DNA of 64,000 bases from JACKII01 sp963807085 (GTDB taxonomy: Bacteria > Pseudomonadota > Alphaproteobacteria > Bin95): the NCBI GenBank assembly GCA_963807085.1, contig CAWEBB010000029.1:62001-126000 (forward strand), read 5' to 3'. The notes under the pieces were generated by a model. That model had not been told where the DNA came from. It ran no database searches and saw nothing but the letters and a program-made list of their open reading frames with translations. Below, piece after piece: positions 25,645 to 34,772 of the stretch (the first letter of the stretch is position 1; each line of letters starts with the position of its first letter). A program made the translations under genes and the position numbers.

Positions 25645-26494
25645 AGTGCACCGCGGCCACGAATTCGATCAGCACGCCACAGGCATCTTCGGGGAAGATG
25701 CGCAGGCTGCCGTCGAATAGGTGCTCGGGCACGACGTGCTTCGCGGCCAGATATTGCTCGGTCGCGCCCAAATCCTTGACCGCGATGCGCAGGGCATACC
25801 AGCGGGGCAGAGGGCTCTTCGGCACCGCCGCACCGATATGCAGGGTCGGGAAACCCTGAGCCGTCGCCACATGCACGCGGCCTTTTGGCAGATGCACGCT
25901 GAAACCGTGCGGTGCGTCATGCAGGCGATCCTCGCCGTAGACCTTGGCCAGCGCCGCGCGGGATGCCGCCATATCCTCGACAATTGCCGTTGCCGAGGCG
26001 AGCGCCACCGCGCCGTTCGCATGCTTCAGCCAGGCCGGCGTGCGCATCAGGTCCGGTGTGCGGTGGCAGCAGAAAAACGTCCAGATGCCGGCGGTCTGCT
26101 CGGGCGGGATCATGACATTGTTGAAGGTGACCATGCCCTCGGGTTCCTGCTGCGGCCGCTCCAGCAGCACCGGGTCTAGGATATCCAGGCCGCGTTCGCG
26201 CAATTCGGCGGCGATGTCGTCGGCCTCCGCGGTGCCGTTCGCCAGCCGCTGGAAGCCCTCGCCATGGGTCGCCAGAAACTGCCTGATGCCGAAATCCGGC
26301 AGGTCCGGCTGGTTCATGCCGAGCAGTTCCAGATATGTCTCCGGGAACATGATGCAGTAATTGGCAGTGGCGCGGTTCTGGTGATCGCCCATAGGCACAT
26401 TGGTGAAGCCCAGCCTGTTGTAAACTTGCCGTGCCGCCTCCAAATCATTGACGGCGATGACGGCGTGATCGAGCCCCAGAACGGCTTTGCTCAT
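25643..26494 (-). CDS. VOC-superfamily (glyoxalase-like) protein
   Basis: The 283-residue protein opens LGLDHAVIAVNDLEAARQVYNRLGF, the classic first VOC strand with metal-ligand His, followed by YCIMFPETYLELLG. A second module (SATAIVEDMAASRAALAKVYG to CGVLIEFVAAVH) follows, so two betaalphabetabetabeta modules make a full Glyoxalase_3-like protein. VOC enzymes include lyases, dioxygenases and isomerases; this subgroup's substrate is unknown. Single gene, convergent with opgH. Confidence 0.88.
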   Translation of the reverse strand: MSKAVLGLDHAVIAVNDLEAARQVYNRLGFTNVPMGDHQNRATANYCIMFPETYLELLGMNQPDLPDFGIRQFLATHGEGFQRLANGTAEADDIAAELRERGLDILDPVLLERPQQEPEGMVTFNNVMIPPEQTAGIWTFFCCHRTPDLMRTPAWLKHANGAVALASATAIVEDMAASRAALAKVYGEDRLHDAPHGFSVHLPKGRVHVATAQGFPTLHIGAAVPKSPLPRWYALRIAVKDLGATEQYLAAKHVVPEHLFDGSLRIFPEDACGVLIEFVAAVH

Positions 26495-26578
26495 GACCCT
26501 GATTTCCTTTTAATACTAGCGACGTCGTAACCTTAGCGGCATCGTGGCCGTCGCGAAACCGGCTGCGTGGGAGTGTCG

Positions 26579-26860
26579 ATGCGCCGAATGGTGCTTGGAA
26601 GTCTCGGTTTGGTGTTGTTTTTGAGCGGCATGGTCGTGTTTCCGCTGCCGATCCCTTTCGGCCTGCTGATGATGACCGTCGGGCTCGTTTTGCTGCTGAC
26701 CAACAGCCGGTGGGCGCCGGAACTGCTGCGCCGGGCGCGAATCCGATGGCCGAGGCTGAACCGTACCCTGCGCCAGGCAGGGCGCAAGCTGCCCCGCTCC
26801 ATGTACCGCGTGCTTGCCGCGACCGATCCCCGCCGCCGACCGAAAGGCATTAGTTCATGA
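26579..26860 (+). CDS. Small transmembrane protein (PGPGW-like)
   Basis: The 93-residue protein begins MRRMVLGSLGLVLFLSGMVVFPLPIPFGLLMM with two hydrophobic segments, LGSLGLVLFLSGMVVF and LLMMTVGLVLLLTN, separated by PLPIPFG, similar to the PGPGW family of small membrane proteins. The C-terminal half is strongly basic (RRARIRWPRLNRTLRQAGRK). Its stop overlaps the ATG of the next gene by four bases, so the two are probably translated together. Function unknown. An in-frame GTG at 26567 is an alternative start. Confidence 0.7.
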   Translation: MRRMVLGSLGLVLFLSGMVVFPLPIPFGLLMMTVGLVLLLTNSRWAPELLRRARIRWPRLNRTLRQAGRKLPRSMYRVLAATDPRRRPKGISS

Positions 26861-27255
26861 ACGCGCCCACAGACCGTAGGTTGAACAAGACCACCGCCCA
26901 TTTCGTTCGCAACGCCGATATCCCCGCCCAGCATGTGAAGGCGCTGGAGGGGCAGGCCGAAAGCCAGGGCGGGCACAATCTTTCGATCAAGCCGCTGATG
27001 GTGGGCCAGGACATGGTGTTCCTGGAAGCGCACCGGGAGAAAGGGCTGGTCGATCCGGAGCATTCGCACCCGGACCACGAATCCATCTGCTATCTGGTAA
27101 AGGGCAAGGTCCGCGTCGTGATCGCGGGCGAGGAATTCATCGCCCGGCCGGGCGACACCTGGATTCATCCGGCAGGCGTGCCTCATTATCACGAGGCGTT
27201 GGAAGATTCGGTGCAGATCGAAATCAAGTCCCCGCCGAAAAAGACCTGGAGTTAG
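26857..27255 (+). CDS. Cupin-domain protein
   Basis: The 132-residue single-domain cupin has the two motifs: EHSHPDHESICYLVKGKVRVVIAGEE (metal-ligand His pair and Glu) and PGDTWIHPAGVPHYHEALEDS (later His). Such small cupins bind a metal or small ligand and may be regulators or isomerases. It overlaps the upstream membrane gene by four bases (ATGA). Convergent with the next SDR gene. Confidence 0.88.
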   Translation: MNAPTDRRLNKTTAHFVRNADIPAQHVKALEGQAESQGGHNLSIKPLMVGQDMVFLEAHREKGLVDPEHSHPDHESICYLVKGKVRVVIAGEEFIARPGDTWIHPAGVPHYHEALEDSVQIEIKSPPKKTWS

Positions 27256-27292
27256 AGTTCTCTCTGCCGGGAAATCTGATGGGGCACCATAC

Positions 27293-28057
27293 TTAGATCG
27301 CCGTAAAACCGCCGTCTATCACCAGTTCCGCGCCCGTGACGAAGGAACTTTCGTCGCTGGCCAGATAGAGCACGCCGTTGGCGATGTCCTGCGGCTGGCC
27401 GACCCGGCCGATGGGCGTGCGGTTCAGCATCCAGTCACGCGTCGCGTTGTCCCTGAAACGTGCGGCGGTCATGCCGGTTTCGATGAAGCCCGGATGCACG
27501 GAATTGACCCGCACGCCGTTGCCTGCCTTGCCGCATTCCAGCGCCGCCCCTTTCGTCAGCAGGCAGACCGCGCCCTTGCTGGCATTGTAGGCGACCGAGC
27601 CAACCGCGCCCACTTTGCCGTAGATGGACGAGACGTTCACGATGGAGCCGCCGCCTGTCTCGGCCATCATTTCGATGCCGTATTTGGTGCCGAGAAAGAC
27701 GCCCTCCACATTGGCGGCGTTGACGTGGCGCCAGTGCTCCAGGCTGGTATCGGCGAGCATCAGGCCGTCATTGCTGACGCCCGCATTGTTGAAGAGGATG
27801 TCCAGCCGCCCTTCATTCGCCCGCAGCGAGGCGAAGACGGCCTGCCACTGCCCTTCATCCGTCACGTCCTGGGCCATGGCGCGAGCCGTGCCGCCGGCGT
27901 CGGTGATGCGGGCGGCGGTTTCGGCCGCCGCCTCCTCGCGCAAATCGGTCACAACCACGCTCGCGCGCTCGCGGGCCAGGGACTCGGCGGTCGCGCGGCC
28001 GATGCCCGAGCCGCCGCCCGTAACAAGGGCGACCTTGCCTTCCACTCTGCCAGTCAT
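27293..28057 (-). CDS. SDR-family oxidoreductase
   Basis: The 254-residue NAD(P)-dependent dehydrogenase starts at ATG 28057 with CGGAGGAAA upstream. It has TGGGSGIGRA, D-based cofactor preference VTDLREEA (suggests NAD), NNAGVSND, NVSSIYGKVG, catalytic YNASK, and VNSVHPGFIETGM, ending GGFTAI. All classical SDR residues are present. Substrate cannot be predicted. Confidence 0.92.
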   Translation of the reverse strand: MTGRVEGKVALVTGGGSGIGRATAESLARERASVVVTDLREEAAAETAARITDAGGTARAMAQDVTDEGQWQAVFASLRANEGRLDILFNNAGVSNDGLMLADTSLEHWRHVNAANVEGVFLGTKYGIEMMAETGGGSIVNVSSIYGKVGAVGSVAYNASKGAVCLLTKGAALECGKAGNGVRVNSVHPGFIETGMTAARFRDNATRDWMLNRTPIGRVGQPQDIANGVLYLASDESSFVTGAELVIDGGFTAI

Positions 28058-28274
28058 GGTTTTTCCTCCGGGTTTTGCAGCCGCGATTGGCGCTGCCATT
28101 CGCTGAATGATGGCTCAACGGCCCTGTTGCTTGCAAGATGGTCGGCAGCCCGCCACCGTGGCGATTTACCGGCTGTTGACCGATTGGCCTGATAAATGCA
28201 AATCGCTTGTGCTGCCTATTCCTCGACCCAATTGGTTGAAGCAAGTCCCTCGAACCAGGTTTAAGGACCGACGA

Positions 28275-31073
28275 ATGACCTTGGCCATCTCCGCCCTCAG
28301 GATTGATAAATTGGTACGCCGCCTGGCGGTCTCGGTAACGGCCGGCTTCCTGCTGCTGTCGCCGGCGGCTGCATTGGCAGACGCGGATAGTTCCAAGCAA
28401 TACTATGAGGATGCCCTGGATTGGCTGAAGAAGGGCGACTTCCGGGCGGCCGTGATCCAGCTGCGCAATGCGCTGCAGCAGGATGCGGATAACTACGCCG
28501 CCCGCCTGTTGCTCGGCCGATTGTATTTGCAGTCGGGAAATCTGGCCGCCGCGGAACAGGAACTGGACTACGTTTATCGGCGGAAGCCTAGCGACGAAGT
28601 CGAGGTCTATCTGGGCCGAACCCAGCTGGGTCTGCACCAATACCGGGAAGCGCTGTCGACAGTCCGCGAGACGGCCGACGATGCGCAATTCGCGACGGCC
28701 AAGAAAACGATCCGCGCCGAGGCCCTGTTCGCTCTCAGTAGGCTGGATGAGGCCGAATACATTGTCTCCGGCCTGTTGGCGCAAGATAGCACCTCCGTTC
28801 CCGCTAACTTGTTGATGGCCAGGATAAAGGCGCGGCAGGGCGACCCGGATGCTGCCGACCGCCATATCGACGCGGCCCTGACGGCGCAGCCGGACATGGT
28901 GGAGGCGTATATCCTGCGCGCGCAAATGGCGCTGCAGGCGCGCGATCTGGATCGTGTGCTGGAGGTCGCTGACAAGATCATCGAAGTCGCGCCGGACGAT
29001 CCGCGCGGCAAGCTGATCAAGGCCGAGGCGCTGGTCCGGAAAAGCGACCTGAAGGCGGCCCGGGATCTGCTGGAGGCTTTCTTGCAGAAATCGCCGGACG
29101 CTATGCCCGGTCTGTATCTCTACGCCAGGGTCCTGATGCTGCTGAACGACTATCCCGCGGCGGACGCGGCATTGGAGGGATTGCCGGAGGCGGTGCAGCG
29201 GCAGCCCGCGGCGAGCCTGATCATCGGTCTCGTCAAGTACCAGTTGGAACAGTACACCCAGGCGGAAGAGGCGTTGGAGCGGTTCGTCGCCGCGGCCGGC
29301 GACGAGGGGCGGGAGGCACGACGCCTGCTGGCGACGATCCAACTCAAGACCGACCGTCCGCTGGCCGCGCTGCAAACGCTGGCGCCGCTGACCGGCGACA
29401 CCAGCGGCGATGTCGCCGCGTTCCAATTGAGCGCCAGCGCCGCCCTGCGGACCGGAAGGCTGGAAAAGGCGCAAGCGGACCTGCAGCGGGTGGTGCAAAT
29501 CGGCTCTGAAAACGACCGGCGCCAGGCCAATAGCTTCCTGCAGGTGCTGCAGACCGCCACCACTGACGAGGCTGGCAAACTGACCTTGGATCCGGTGGCG
29601 CAGGGCGTGTTGGAGGCGTTGGATCTGGCTCAGTTCGGCGACAGCGAGGGGGCGCTCGCCAAGGCGGAGGAATTGAAGGCGGAACAGCCCGATAACACCG
29701 CCGTGGCGAATCTGCTCGCGCGGCTTTATGTGAGCATCGGCGATCTGGAGAAAGCGCGCGCGGCGTTGGCGCCGGTACTCGCCCGCGATCCGACCGACCT
29801 TGGCAGCATCGCCAACATGAACCGCATCGATGTCAGCGAGGGCAAGTTCGATGCGATGGAGGGGCGGCTGCGCAATGCGCTGGAATTGGAGCCGTCCAAT
29901 GAAGCCCTGATCCTGCAGCTGGCCAACTTCCTCGCGAACCGCGACCGGCGCGATGCGGCGATCGCCTTGCTCCGGCAGAAGGCCGAGGAGATCCCGGGCT
30001 CTCTGGCGATCCGGGCGAACCTGATCAATATCAGCTTGCGCGAAAACAATATAGCCGAGGCGAGGCGTTGGGCCGGCGAGGCCTACCGCATCGGCGAAAG
30101 CACCGATGCGAATGGCCTGGCGGTCGCGGCAGAGGCTTATTTGGCGCTCCAGGATTATACCGCAGCGGCCGAAGCCTACGCGAAACTGGCGGAAAAGCAG
30201 GGGCAGACGCCGGATGTGCTGCTGAAACTCGCGCAAGCACAATTGCTGGCGGGCGACGAGGCGGCCTCGAAGGCGACGGTTGAACGGGTATTGAAGGACG
30301 ACCCTTCCAACTTTGCGGCGAACCGTGCGCTGATCAGCATGCTGCTCGGTGAAAATGACGAAGCGGGTGCGATGACGGTCGCGGAAAAAGCCGGCGAGGC
30401 CAGCCCGGCGCTGGGCGCGGTGTTGCGGGCGGCAATCTTTCGCCGCACGGGCCAGATCGACAAGGCGGTCGCCGAAATGCAGAACCAACTAGCCGCCAGC
30501 CCCTCCGCCGGGCTGGTGCGGGAAACCTACTCACTGCTGCTGGAGGCCGGCCGCCGGGATGAAGCGGCCGATCTCGTCGCGAACTGGCTCGGCGAAAATC
30601 CGGATGATGCCGGCATGCTGCAACTGCTGAGCGCGCACTACATCCAAGATAAAGAGTATCGCCGCGCGATGGCGCTGCTGGAGCGTGCCTACTCGATGCT
30701 GCCGAACAATGCAGTGGTGCTGAATAACCTGGCGTGGCTGCGCTACGAGTTGAAAGAGGATGGCGCTCTCGAAATGGCTCGCCGCGCCTATAGCATGGCG
30801 CCGAATGCGGCGGCGGTCGCCGACACGCTCGGCTGGATTCTCATGCGCGAAGGTCAGGTGGACGAGGGGCTGGAACTGCTTTACGCCGCGGCGGCCGAGG
30901 CGCCGGAGAATGTCGATATCGCCTATCATTTAGCATTCGCCTTGAACGAGGCCGGCAAATCCCAGGAAGCCATCGCCATATTGGAACGGGCGCTCGCGAA
31001 TGATACCGACGAGCAAACCTCTACCGAACGGGAAAAGGCCGAGCATTTGCTGGCGGAACTGAAACAGAGTTGA
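28275..31073 (+). CDS. PrsT-like TPR protein of PEP-CTERM/exosortase systems
   Basis: The 932-residue exported protein starts at ATG 28275 (an in-frame upstream ATG at 28107 overlaps nothing useful but lacks signal character). A signal peptide (VTAGFLLLSPAAALA) has no lipobox Cys. The body is TPR repeats: KQYYEDALDWLKKGDFRAAVIQLRNALQQDADNY, ARLLLGRLYLQSGNLAAAE and many more to the end. The start closely resembles the PrsT/TIGR02917 PEP-CTERM TPR proteins (family knowledge), which accompany exosortase systems in exopolysaccharide-forming bacteria. No exosortase or polysaccharide genes are adjacent, so its partner locus is elsewhere. Confidence 0.82.
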   Translation: MTLAISALRIDKLVRRLAVSVTAGFLLLSPAAALADADSSKQYYEDALDWLKKGDFRAAVIQLRNALQQDADNYAARLLLGRLYLQSGNLAAAEQELDYVYRRKPSDEVEVYLGRTQLGLHQYREALSTVRETADDAQFATAKKTIRAEALFALSRLDEAEYIVSGLLAQDSTSVPANLLMARIKARQGDPDAADRHIDAALTAQPDMVEAYILRAQMALQARDLDRVLEVADKIIEVAPDDPRGKLIKAEALVRKSDLKAARDLLEAFLQKSPDAMPGLYLYARVLMLLNDYPAADAALEGLPEAVQRQPAASLIIGLVKYQLEQYTQAEEALERFVAAAGDEGREARRLLATIQLKTDRPLAALQTLAPLTGDTSGDVAAFQLSASAALRTGRLEKAQADLQRVVQIGSENDRRQANSFLQVLQTATTDEAGKLTLDPVAQGVLEALDLAQFGDSEGALAKAEELKAEQPDNTAVANLLARLYVSIGDLEKARAALAPVLARDPTDLGSIANMNRIDVSEGKFDAMEGRLRNALELEPSNEALILQLANFLANRDRRDAAIALLRQKAEEIPGSLAIRANLINISLRENNIAEARRWAGEAYRIGESTDANGLAVAAEAYLALQDYTAAAEAYAKLAEKQGQTPDVLLKLAQAQLLAGDEAASKATVERVLKDDPSNFAANRALISMLLGENDEAGAMTVAEKAGEASPALGAVLRAAIFRRTGQIDKAVAEMQNQLAASPSAGLVRETYSLLLEAGRRDEAADLVANWLGENPDDAGMLQLLSAHYIQDKEYRRAMALLERAYSMLPNNAVVLNNLAWLRYELKEDGALEMARRAYSMAPNAAAVADTLGWILMREGQVDEGLELLYAAAAEAPENVDIAYHLAFALNEAGKSQEAIAILERALANDTDEQTSTEREKAEHLLAELKQS

Positions 31074-31306
31074 CGGCGGCCACGGTGACGGGGACGCGCC
31101 GCCTGGGCATGGACGTGAGGACCGGGCGTGAGGAGGGGGCGGCGTGCCGGTTTCACTGCAAAAATAGATACCCCGGTATCCCATGGTCGGCGCCGGCCAT
31201 TTACACCAAAGCGGCATCTGTGTATCGAACACCAAGCATACACGAATGGATGGTCGCGCGGGTGCGGCGCCATTCGGCCCTCGAACGCCAGTAGACCGGT
31301 TCCGCC

Positions 31307-32240
31307 ATGAAAATCCTTGCGGGAAACAGCAATCGTCCGCTGGCCGAAGCCATTGGCCGCTATCTCAATCTGCCATTGACCAATGCCGCGATCAAACGGT
31401 TCGCGGATATGGAAGTGTTTGTGGAGATCGAAGAAAACGTCCGGGGCGAGGATGTGTTCGTCGTGCAGTCCACCAGCTTTCCGGCGAACGACACGCTGAT
31501 GGAATTATTGGTCTCCATCGATGCGCTCAGGCGTGGCTCGGCCAAGCGGATCACCGCCGTCATTCCCTATTTCGGCTATGCCCGTCAGGATCGGAAGACC
31601 GGGCCGCGCACACCGATCTCCGCCAAGCTGGTGGCGAACCTGATCACCACCGCGGGCGCGAACCGGGTGCTGACCATCGACCTGCATGCAGGGCAGATTC
31701 CAGGGATTTTTCGATATCCCGACGGACAATCTGTACGCGCTGCCCGTGTTCGTCACCGACCTGCGCAAGCGGTATGCGGGCGAGAAGCTGGTGATCGTCT
31801 CACCCGATGTCGGCGGCGTGGTTCGCGCCCGCAGCCTGGCGAGCCGGGTCGACGCGGATCTGGCCATTATTGACAAGCGGCGCGCACGGGCCGGCGTGTC
31901 GGAGGTCATGAACATTATCGGCGATGTGGCCGGCCACCGCTGCATTCTGATCGATGACATCGTCGATTCGGCCGGCACGCTCTGCAACGCGGCGGTCGCG
32001 CTGAAAGAGCAGGGGGCGACCGGCGTTTCTGCCTATGTCACCCACGGGGTGCTTTCGGGCGGCGCGGTTGCGCGCGTGGAGGCGTCGCCGATGGAGCAAT
32101 TGGTTATCACCGACAGCATCCAGGCAACCGAGCCGGTTCTGGCCGCCCGCAGCATTACGCCGCTGAGCATCGCGCCGCTGTTGGGCGAGGCGATCAAGCG
32201 GATCGCCGAGGAACGCTCGGTCTCCAGCCTGTTCGACTGA
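31307..32240 (+). pseudogene. prs: Ribose-phosphate pyrophosphokinase (PRPP synthase), frameshifted as read
   Basis: ATG 31307 opens MKILAGNSNRPLAEAIGRYL with RFADMEVFVEI, YFGYARQDRK and TIDLHAGQI. At 31700-31701 one extra C in ATTCCAGGG shifts the frame; removing it restores IQGFFDIPTDNLYALPVF, then VIVSPDVGGVVRA, HRCILIDDIVDSAGTL (PRPP loop) and SSLFD at 32240. The repaired 310-residue enzyme is a complete class I PRPP synthase making PRPP from ribose-5-phosphate and ATP for nucleotide and His/Trp synthesis. The gene is normally essential, so a sequence error is the likeliest cause. Confidence 0.85.
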
Positions 32241-32374
32241 TCCTGCCGACAAAGGCACACTGGCGGTTGGCTGGTGCGTGGGAAACGCTATGGGGCTGGT
32301 GCCGATACTGGCTGGTAATCCCGCGGGAGAATACCATATAAGCGCGTCTCTCCCCGAAACCGGAGGTTTGCAGC

Positions 32375-32515
32375 ATGAAGCCGCGTAACCCGATGGCGCG
32401 GTGCCTGGCAGATGCGGTCTTCCATCCCCGCCGCGTTAAGCCCAAAAAGGGCAAAGGCAGCTTTCGCCGCCGCCCGAAGCACAAAGCTTCTGGCGGCGGT
32501 TTTCTTTTGGGATAG
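32375..32515 (+). CDS. arfA: Alternative ribosome-rescue factor A (46 residues)
   Basis: The 46-residue basic protein has the ArfA core: LADAVFHPRRVKPKKGK then GSFRRRPKHK, matching the conserved pattern of a loosely hydrophobic DxxF region followed by VKxKKGKGSF and RxxKH. GGAGG lies 9 bases upstream of ATG 32375. ArfA rescues ribosomes stalled at mRNAs without stop codons by recruiting RF2. The last third of the frame contains a strong intrinsic terminator (separate entry), as in arfA genes of other bacteria where truncated message makes ArfA a target of tmRNA. The TAG stop overlaps the ribosome site of the next gene. Confidence 0.8.
   Translation: MKPRNPMARCLADAVFHPRRVKPKKGKGSFRRRPKHKASGGGFLLG
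32467..32509 (+). terminator. Intrinsic terminator inside the arfA reading frame
   Basis: Bases 32467-32480 pair with 32486-32499 (one C-T mismatch) around a loop ACAAA, giving a 14-bp GC-rich stem. TTTTCTTTT follows at 32500-32508. It ends before the TAG at 32513, so a transcript ending here would lack a stop codon. This is the known arfA switch: tmRNA tags and destroys the product when active, but when tmRNA fails, ArfA accumulates. Confidence 0.8.
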
Positions 32516-32524
32516 GAGTCGCTC

Positions 32525-33283
32525 GTGGCCGGGTTGGAGATCTGGGAGCTGGCCTACCTGGCGTGTGCCGTCGGCATGGGATCGTTTATCCGCGGCGTGA
32601 CCGGCTTCGGCTCGTCCATGATATATGTCGTCGGCCTGACCTTCTTCATGCCCGCCGCCGAAGCCGTGCCGATGATCCTGTTGCTGGAACTGGTGACCAC
32701 GGTGTGGTTGCTGCCTCCGGTTTGGCGGGACGTGCATGTGCGCAGCACAGTGTTGCTGCTGATCGGCTGCGCCGTGGCGATACCGTTGGGGCTGATGCTG
32801 CTGGCCCATCTGCCGCGCGCACCGATGCAGGCGGTGATCGCGCTGGTCGTGCTGACCATATGCCTGATGCTGCGGGCCGGGTTCCGGCTCCGGCGGCAGC
32901 CGGGCTCGGCAGGAACGATCGGCGTCGGCGTGATGTCGGGCGTGCTGACCGGCGCCACGTCCGCGGGTGGCCCGCCCGCGGTGATTTATTACTTCTCCGG
33001 TCCGCAGGCCGTCGCCGTCGGGCGGGCATCTCTGATCGCCTATCTGGGCGCGGCCGACTTGATCGCAACCGGCATGGCGTCCTTTGAAGGATTGATCGAT
33101 GAAGAGACATTCGTCCGCACGGCGCTAGCCGTACCGCCGATGCTGCTGGGCTCGTGGATCGGTGTGAAGATATTCCGCCGCATTGATGCGCTGCGTTTCC
33201 GCCAATGGGTAATCGTGACTTTGGCCGTGCTTTCGTTGGTGAGCCTGGCGCGGGCACTGATGGTTATGGCGGGGTTTTCCTGA
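32525..33283 (+). CDS. TauE/SafE-family sulfite exporter-like membrane protein
   Basis: The 252-residue protein starts at GTG 32525 with the TAGGAG of the arfA stop region as ribosome site. About eight hydrophobic helices include LAYLACAVGMGSFIRGVTGFGSSM, VLLLIGCAVAIPLGLMLL and VGVMSGVLTGATSAGGPPAVIYY, the duplicated GxxxGxxGxGxs motifs of TauE/SafE transporters. They export sulfite, sulfoacetate or other organic sulfonates; substrate here unknown. Confidence 0.88.
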   Translation: MAGLEIWELAYLACAVGMGSFIRGVTGFGSSMIYVVGLTFFMPAAEAVPMILLLELVTTVWLLPPVWRDVHVRSTVLLLIGCAVAIPLGLMLLAHLPRAPMQAVIALVVLTICLMLRAGFRLRRQPGSAGTIGVGVMSGVLTGATSAGGPPAVIYYFSGPQAVAVGRASLIAYLGAADLIATGMASFEGLIDEETFVRTALAVPPMLLGSWIGVKIFRRIDALRFRQWVIVTLAVLSLVSLARALMVMAGFS

Positions 33284-33333
33284 ATGATGCCGACGCCCTG
33301 CGATAGGCAGCCGTTGGTAAGGGGCACCATCGC

Positions 33334-33906
33334 ATGACCGGTAAGACGTCCGACGATCTGCGCAGCCTGGCAATCGAACCAGGCGGCTGGCAGCCTTATC
33401 TGGAGGAGGACGAGGTTTTACTTTGGGAAGGCCAGCCTGCCGCGCGGCTCGCCTGCGAGCTACGGCTAGCAACCATACTGCCGAGCCTTTTCGGCGTACT
33501 GTTTGCAGGCGCCGCGGTCTTTATCGCATTTCAGGCGCTGATGGCGGGCGAGCCGTTGGCCCTGGTGTTCGCACTGCCGTTCTTTGCGTTTGGCGCTTTT
33601 ATGGCAGTCGGTCGATTCTACTGGGATGCACATCGGCGCGCCAAGACCCGCTACGCGCTGACGAACCGCCGGGCGCTGGTCGCGCGCTCGCATCGAGGCC
33701 GGTCGATCCGGTCATACCCGATCCGGCGGGATGCGGTGATCGAACTTTATCAGGGCAGGGAAGACACGGTCTCTTTCGGTGGCCCACTGGGGTTTGACCG
33801 GCGGGGCCACCCTTACCGGACGAAACTCGCCTTTCAGATGATCGCCGATGGAGCGCACGTATCCCGGCTGCTCCGGCAGGTTCAGCAGACTGCCGATCAA
33901 TGTTGA
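33334..33906 (+). CDS. PH-domain-like membrane protein (YdbS/bPH2 type)
   Basis: The 190-residue protein has a N-terminal soluble part with YLEEDEVLLWEGQPA, two closely spaced hydrophobic helices (LATILPSLFGVLFAGAAVFIAF and LALVFALPFFAFGAFMAV), then a C-terminal YALTNRRALVARSHRGRSIRSY and GPLGFDRRGHPYRTKLAF region resembling bacterial pleckstrin-homology-like domains. Function unknown. It follows the TauE gene by 50 bases on the same strand. Confidence 0.65.
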   Translation: MTGKTSDDLRSLAIEPGGWQPYLEEDEVLLWEGQPAARLACELRLATILPSLFGVLFAGAAVFIAFQALMAGEPLALVFALPFFAFGAFMAVGRFYWDAHRRAKTRYALTNRRALVARSHRGRSIRSYPIRRDAVIELYQGREDTVSFGGPLGFDRRGHPYRTKLAFQMIADGAHVSRLLRQVQQTADQC

Positions 33907-33927
33907 GCCGACGAGCCCGTATCTGAC

Positions 33928-34617
33928 CTAAAGGTTCGCCACCTTGCGCGAGCCACCGCGCTCTGCCGCCAGGTCCGCTTCCAGCGATTCAACCCGGGCC
34001 GTGAGCCGCTTAACCTCTTCCAGCAAGGTTTCCAGGTGACGCTCGACCGGATCTTTCACGTCCGCTGCGGTGCCATAGGCTTCGAAGCCTTGGTCATTGT
34101 CGACCTTGCCCTTGGCGATCTGCGCCGGGATGCCGACGACCGTCACGCTGGCCGGCACTTCCTTCAGCACCACCGCGTTGGCAGCGACGCGGGCATCCTT
34201 GCCGACCGTGAACGGACCCAAGATCTTCGCGCCTGCGCCGACGATGACGCCATCCTCGATGGTCGGGTGACGCTTGCCCTTGTTTAGCGAGGTACCGCCG
34301 AGCGTAACACCTTGATAGAGTGTAACGTTGTCACCAACATGTGCGGTCTCGCCAATCACAACGCCCATGCCGTGGTCGATGAACAGGCCTTTGCCGATCG
34401 TGGCGCCGGGGTGGATTTCGATGCCGCTCAGGAACCGGCCGATATGAGAGATAAGCCGCCCCCAAAAATACCAGCCGTTTCGCCAGAACAGGTTCGCGAT
34501 TCGGTGGAAGACCAGGGCGTGAAAGCCGGGGTAGCTGAAAACCACGTCCAAGCGCGACCGCAACGCCGGATCGCGGGCCTTGTAGGTTTCCATCTCTGAC
34601 CATAATTCGCGCAGCAT
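33928..34617 (-). CDS. cysE: Serine O-acetyltransferase
   Basis: The 229-residue protein transfers acetyl from acetyl-CoA to L-serine, the first step of cysteine synthesis. It has an N-terminal helical domain (RELWSEMETYKARDPALRSRL) and the left-handed beta-helix of hexapeptide repeats: IEIHPGATIGKGLFIDHGMGVVIGETAHVGDNVTLYQGVTLGGTS and VIVGAGAKILGPFTVG. The C-terminal tail after DVKDPV is a longer coiled region (LEEVKRLTARVESLEADLA) than in compact CysE proteins. Divergent from cysK with 155 bp between starts, a sensible shared control region for the pathway. Confidence 0.93.
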   Translation of the reverse strand: MLRELWSEMETYKARDPALRSRLDVVFSYPGFHALVFHRIANLFWRNGWYFWGRLISHIGRFLSGIEIHPGATIGKGLFIDHGMGVVIGETAHVGDNVTLYQGVTLGGTSLNKGKRHPTIEDGVIVGAGAKILGPFTVGKDARVAANAVVLKEVPASVTVVGIPAQIAKGKVDNDQGFEAYGTAADVKDPVERHLETLLEEVKRLTARVESLEADLAAERGGSRKVANL

Positions 34618-34772
34618 GGGGCCCTCGCTCGCGGATAATTTTCAAGAATATGGGACTGATCGGGAATAAATGTCAGTACTTTCATTTCTCATAGCATTTT
34701 TCCGCGCAATGCAAAGGCTGCCGGGTTAAATTGCTGCATCTGTACAACCGACGCTGCAAAAGAGTTGATCGA

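Noticed and set aside
27855..30488. Very long open frame (877 codons) on the minus strand opposite the PrsT-like gene
   Set aside because: Its Gln/Arg/His-rich translation mirrors the GC-rich coding strand of the TPR gene; no domain or ribosome site supports it.
31695..31710. Programmed ribosomal frameshifting in prs
   Set aside because: No slippery heptamer or downstream pseudoknot, and PRPP synthases are not known to use it; an indel error fits better.
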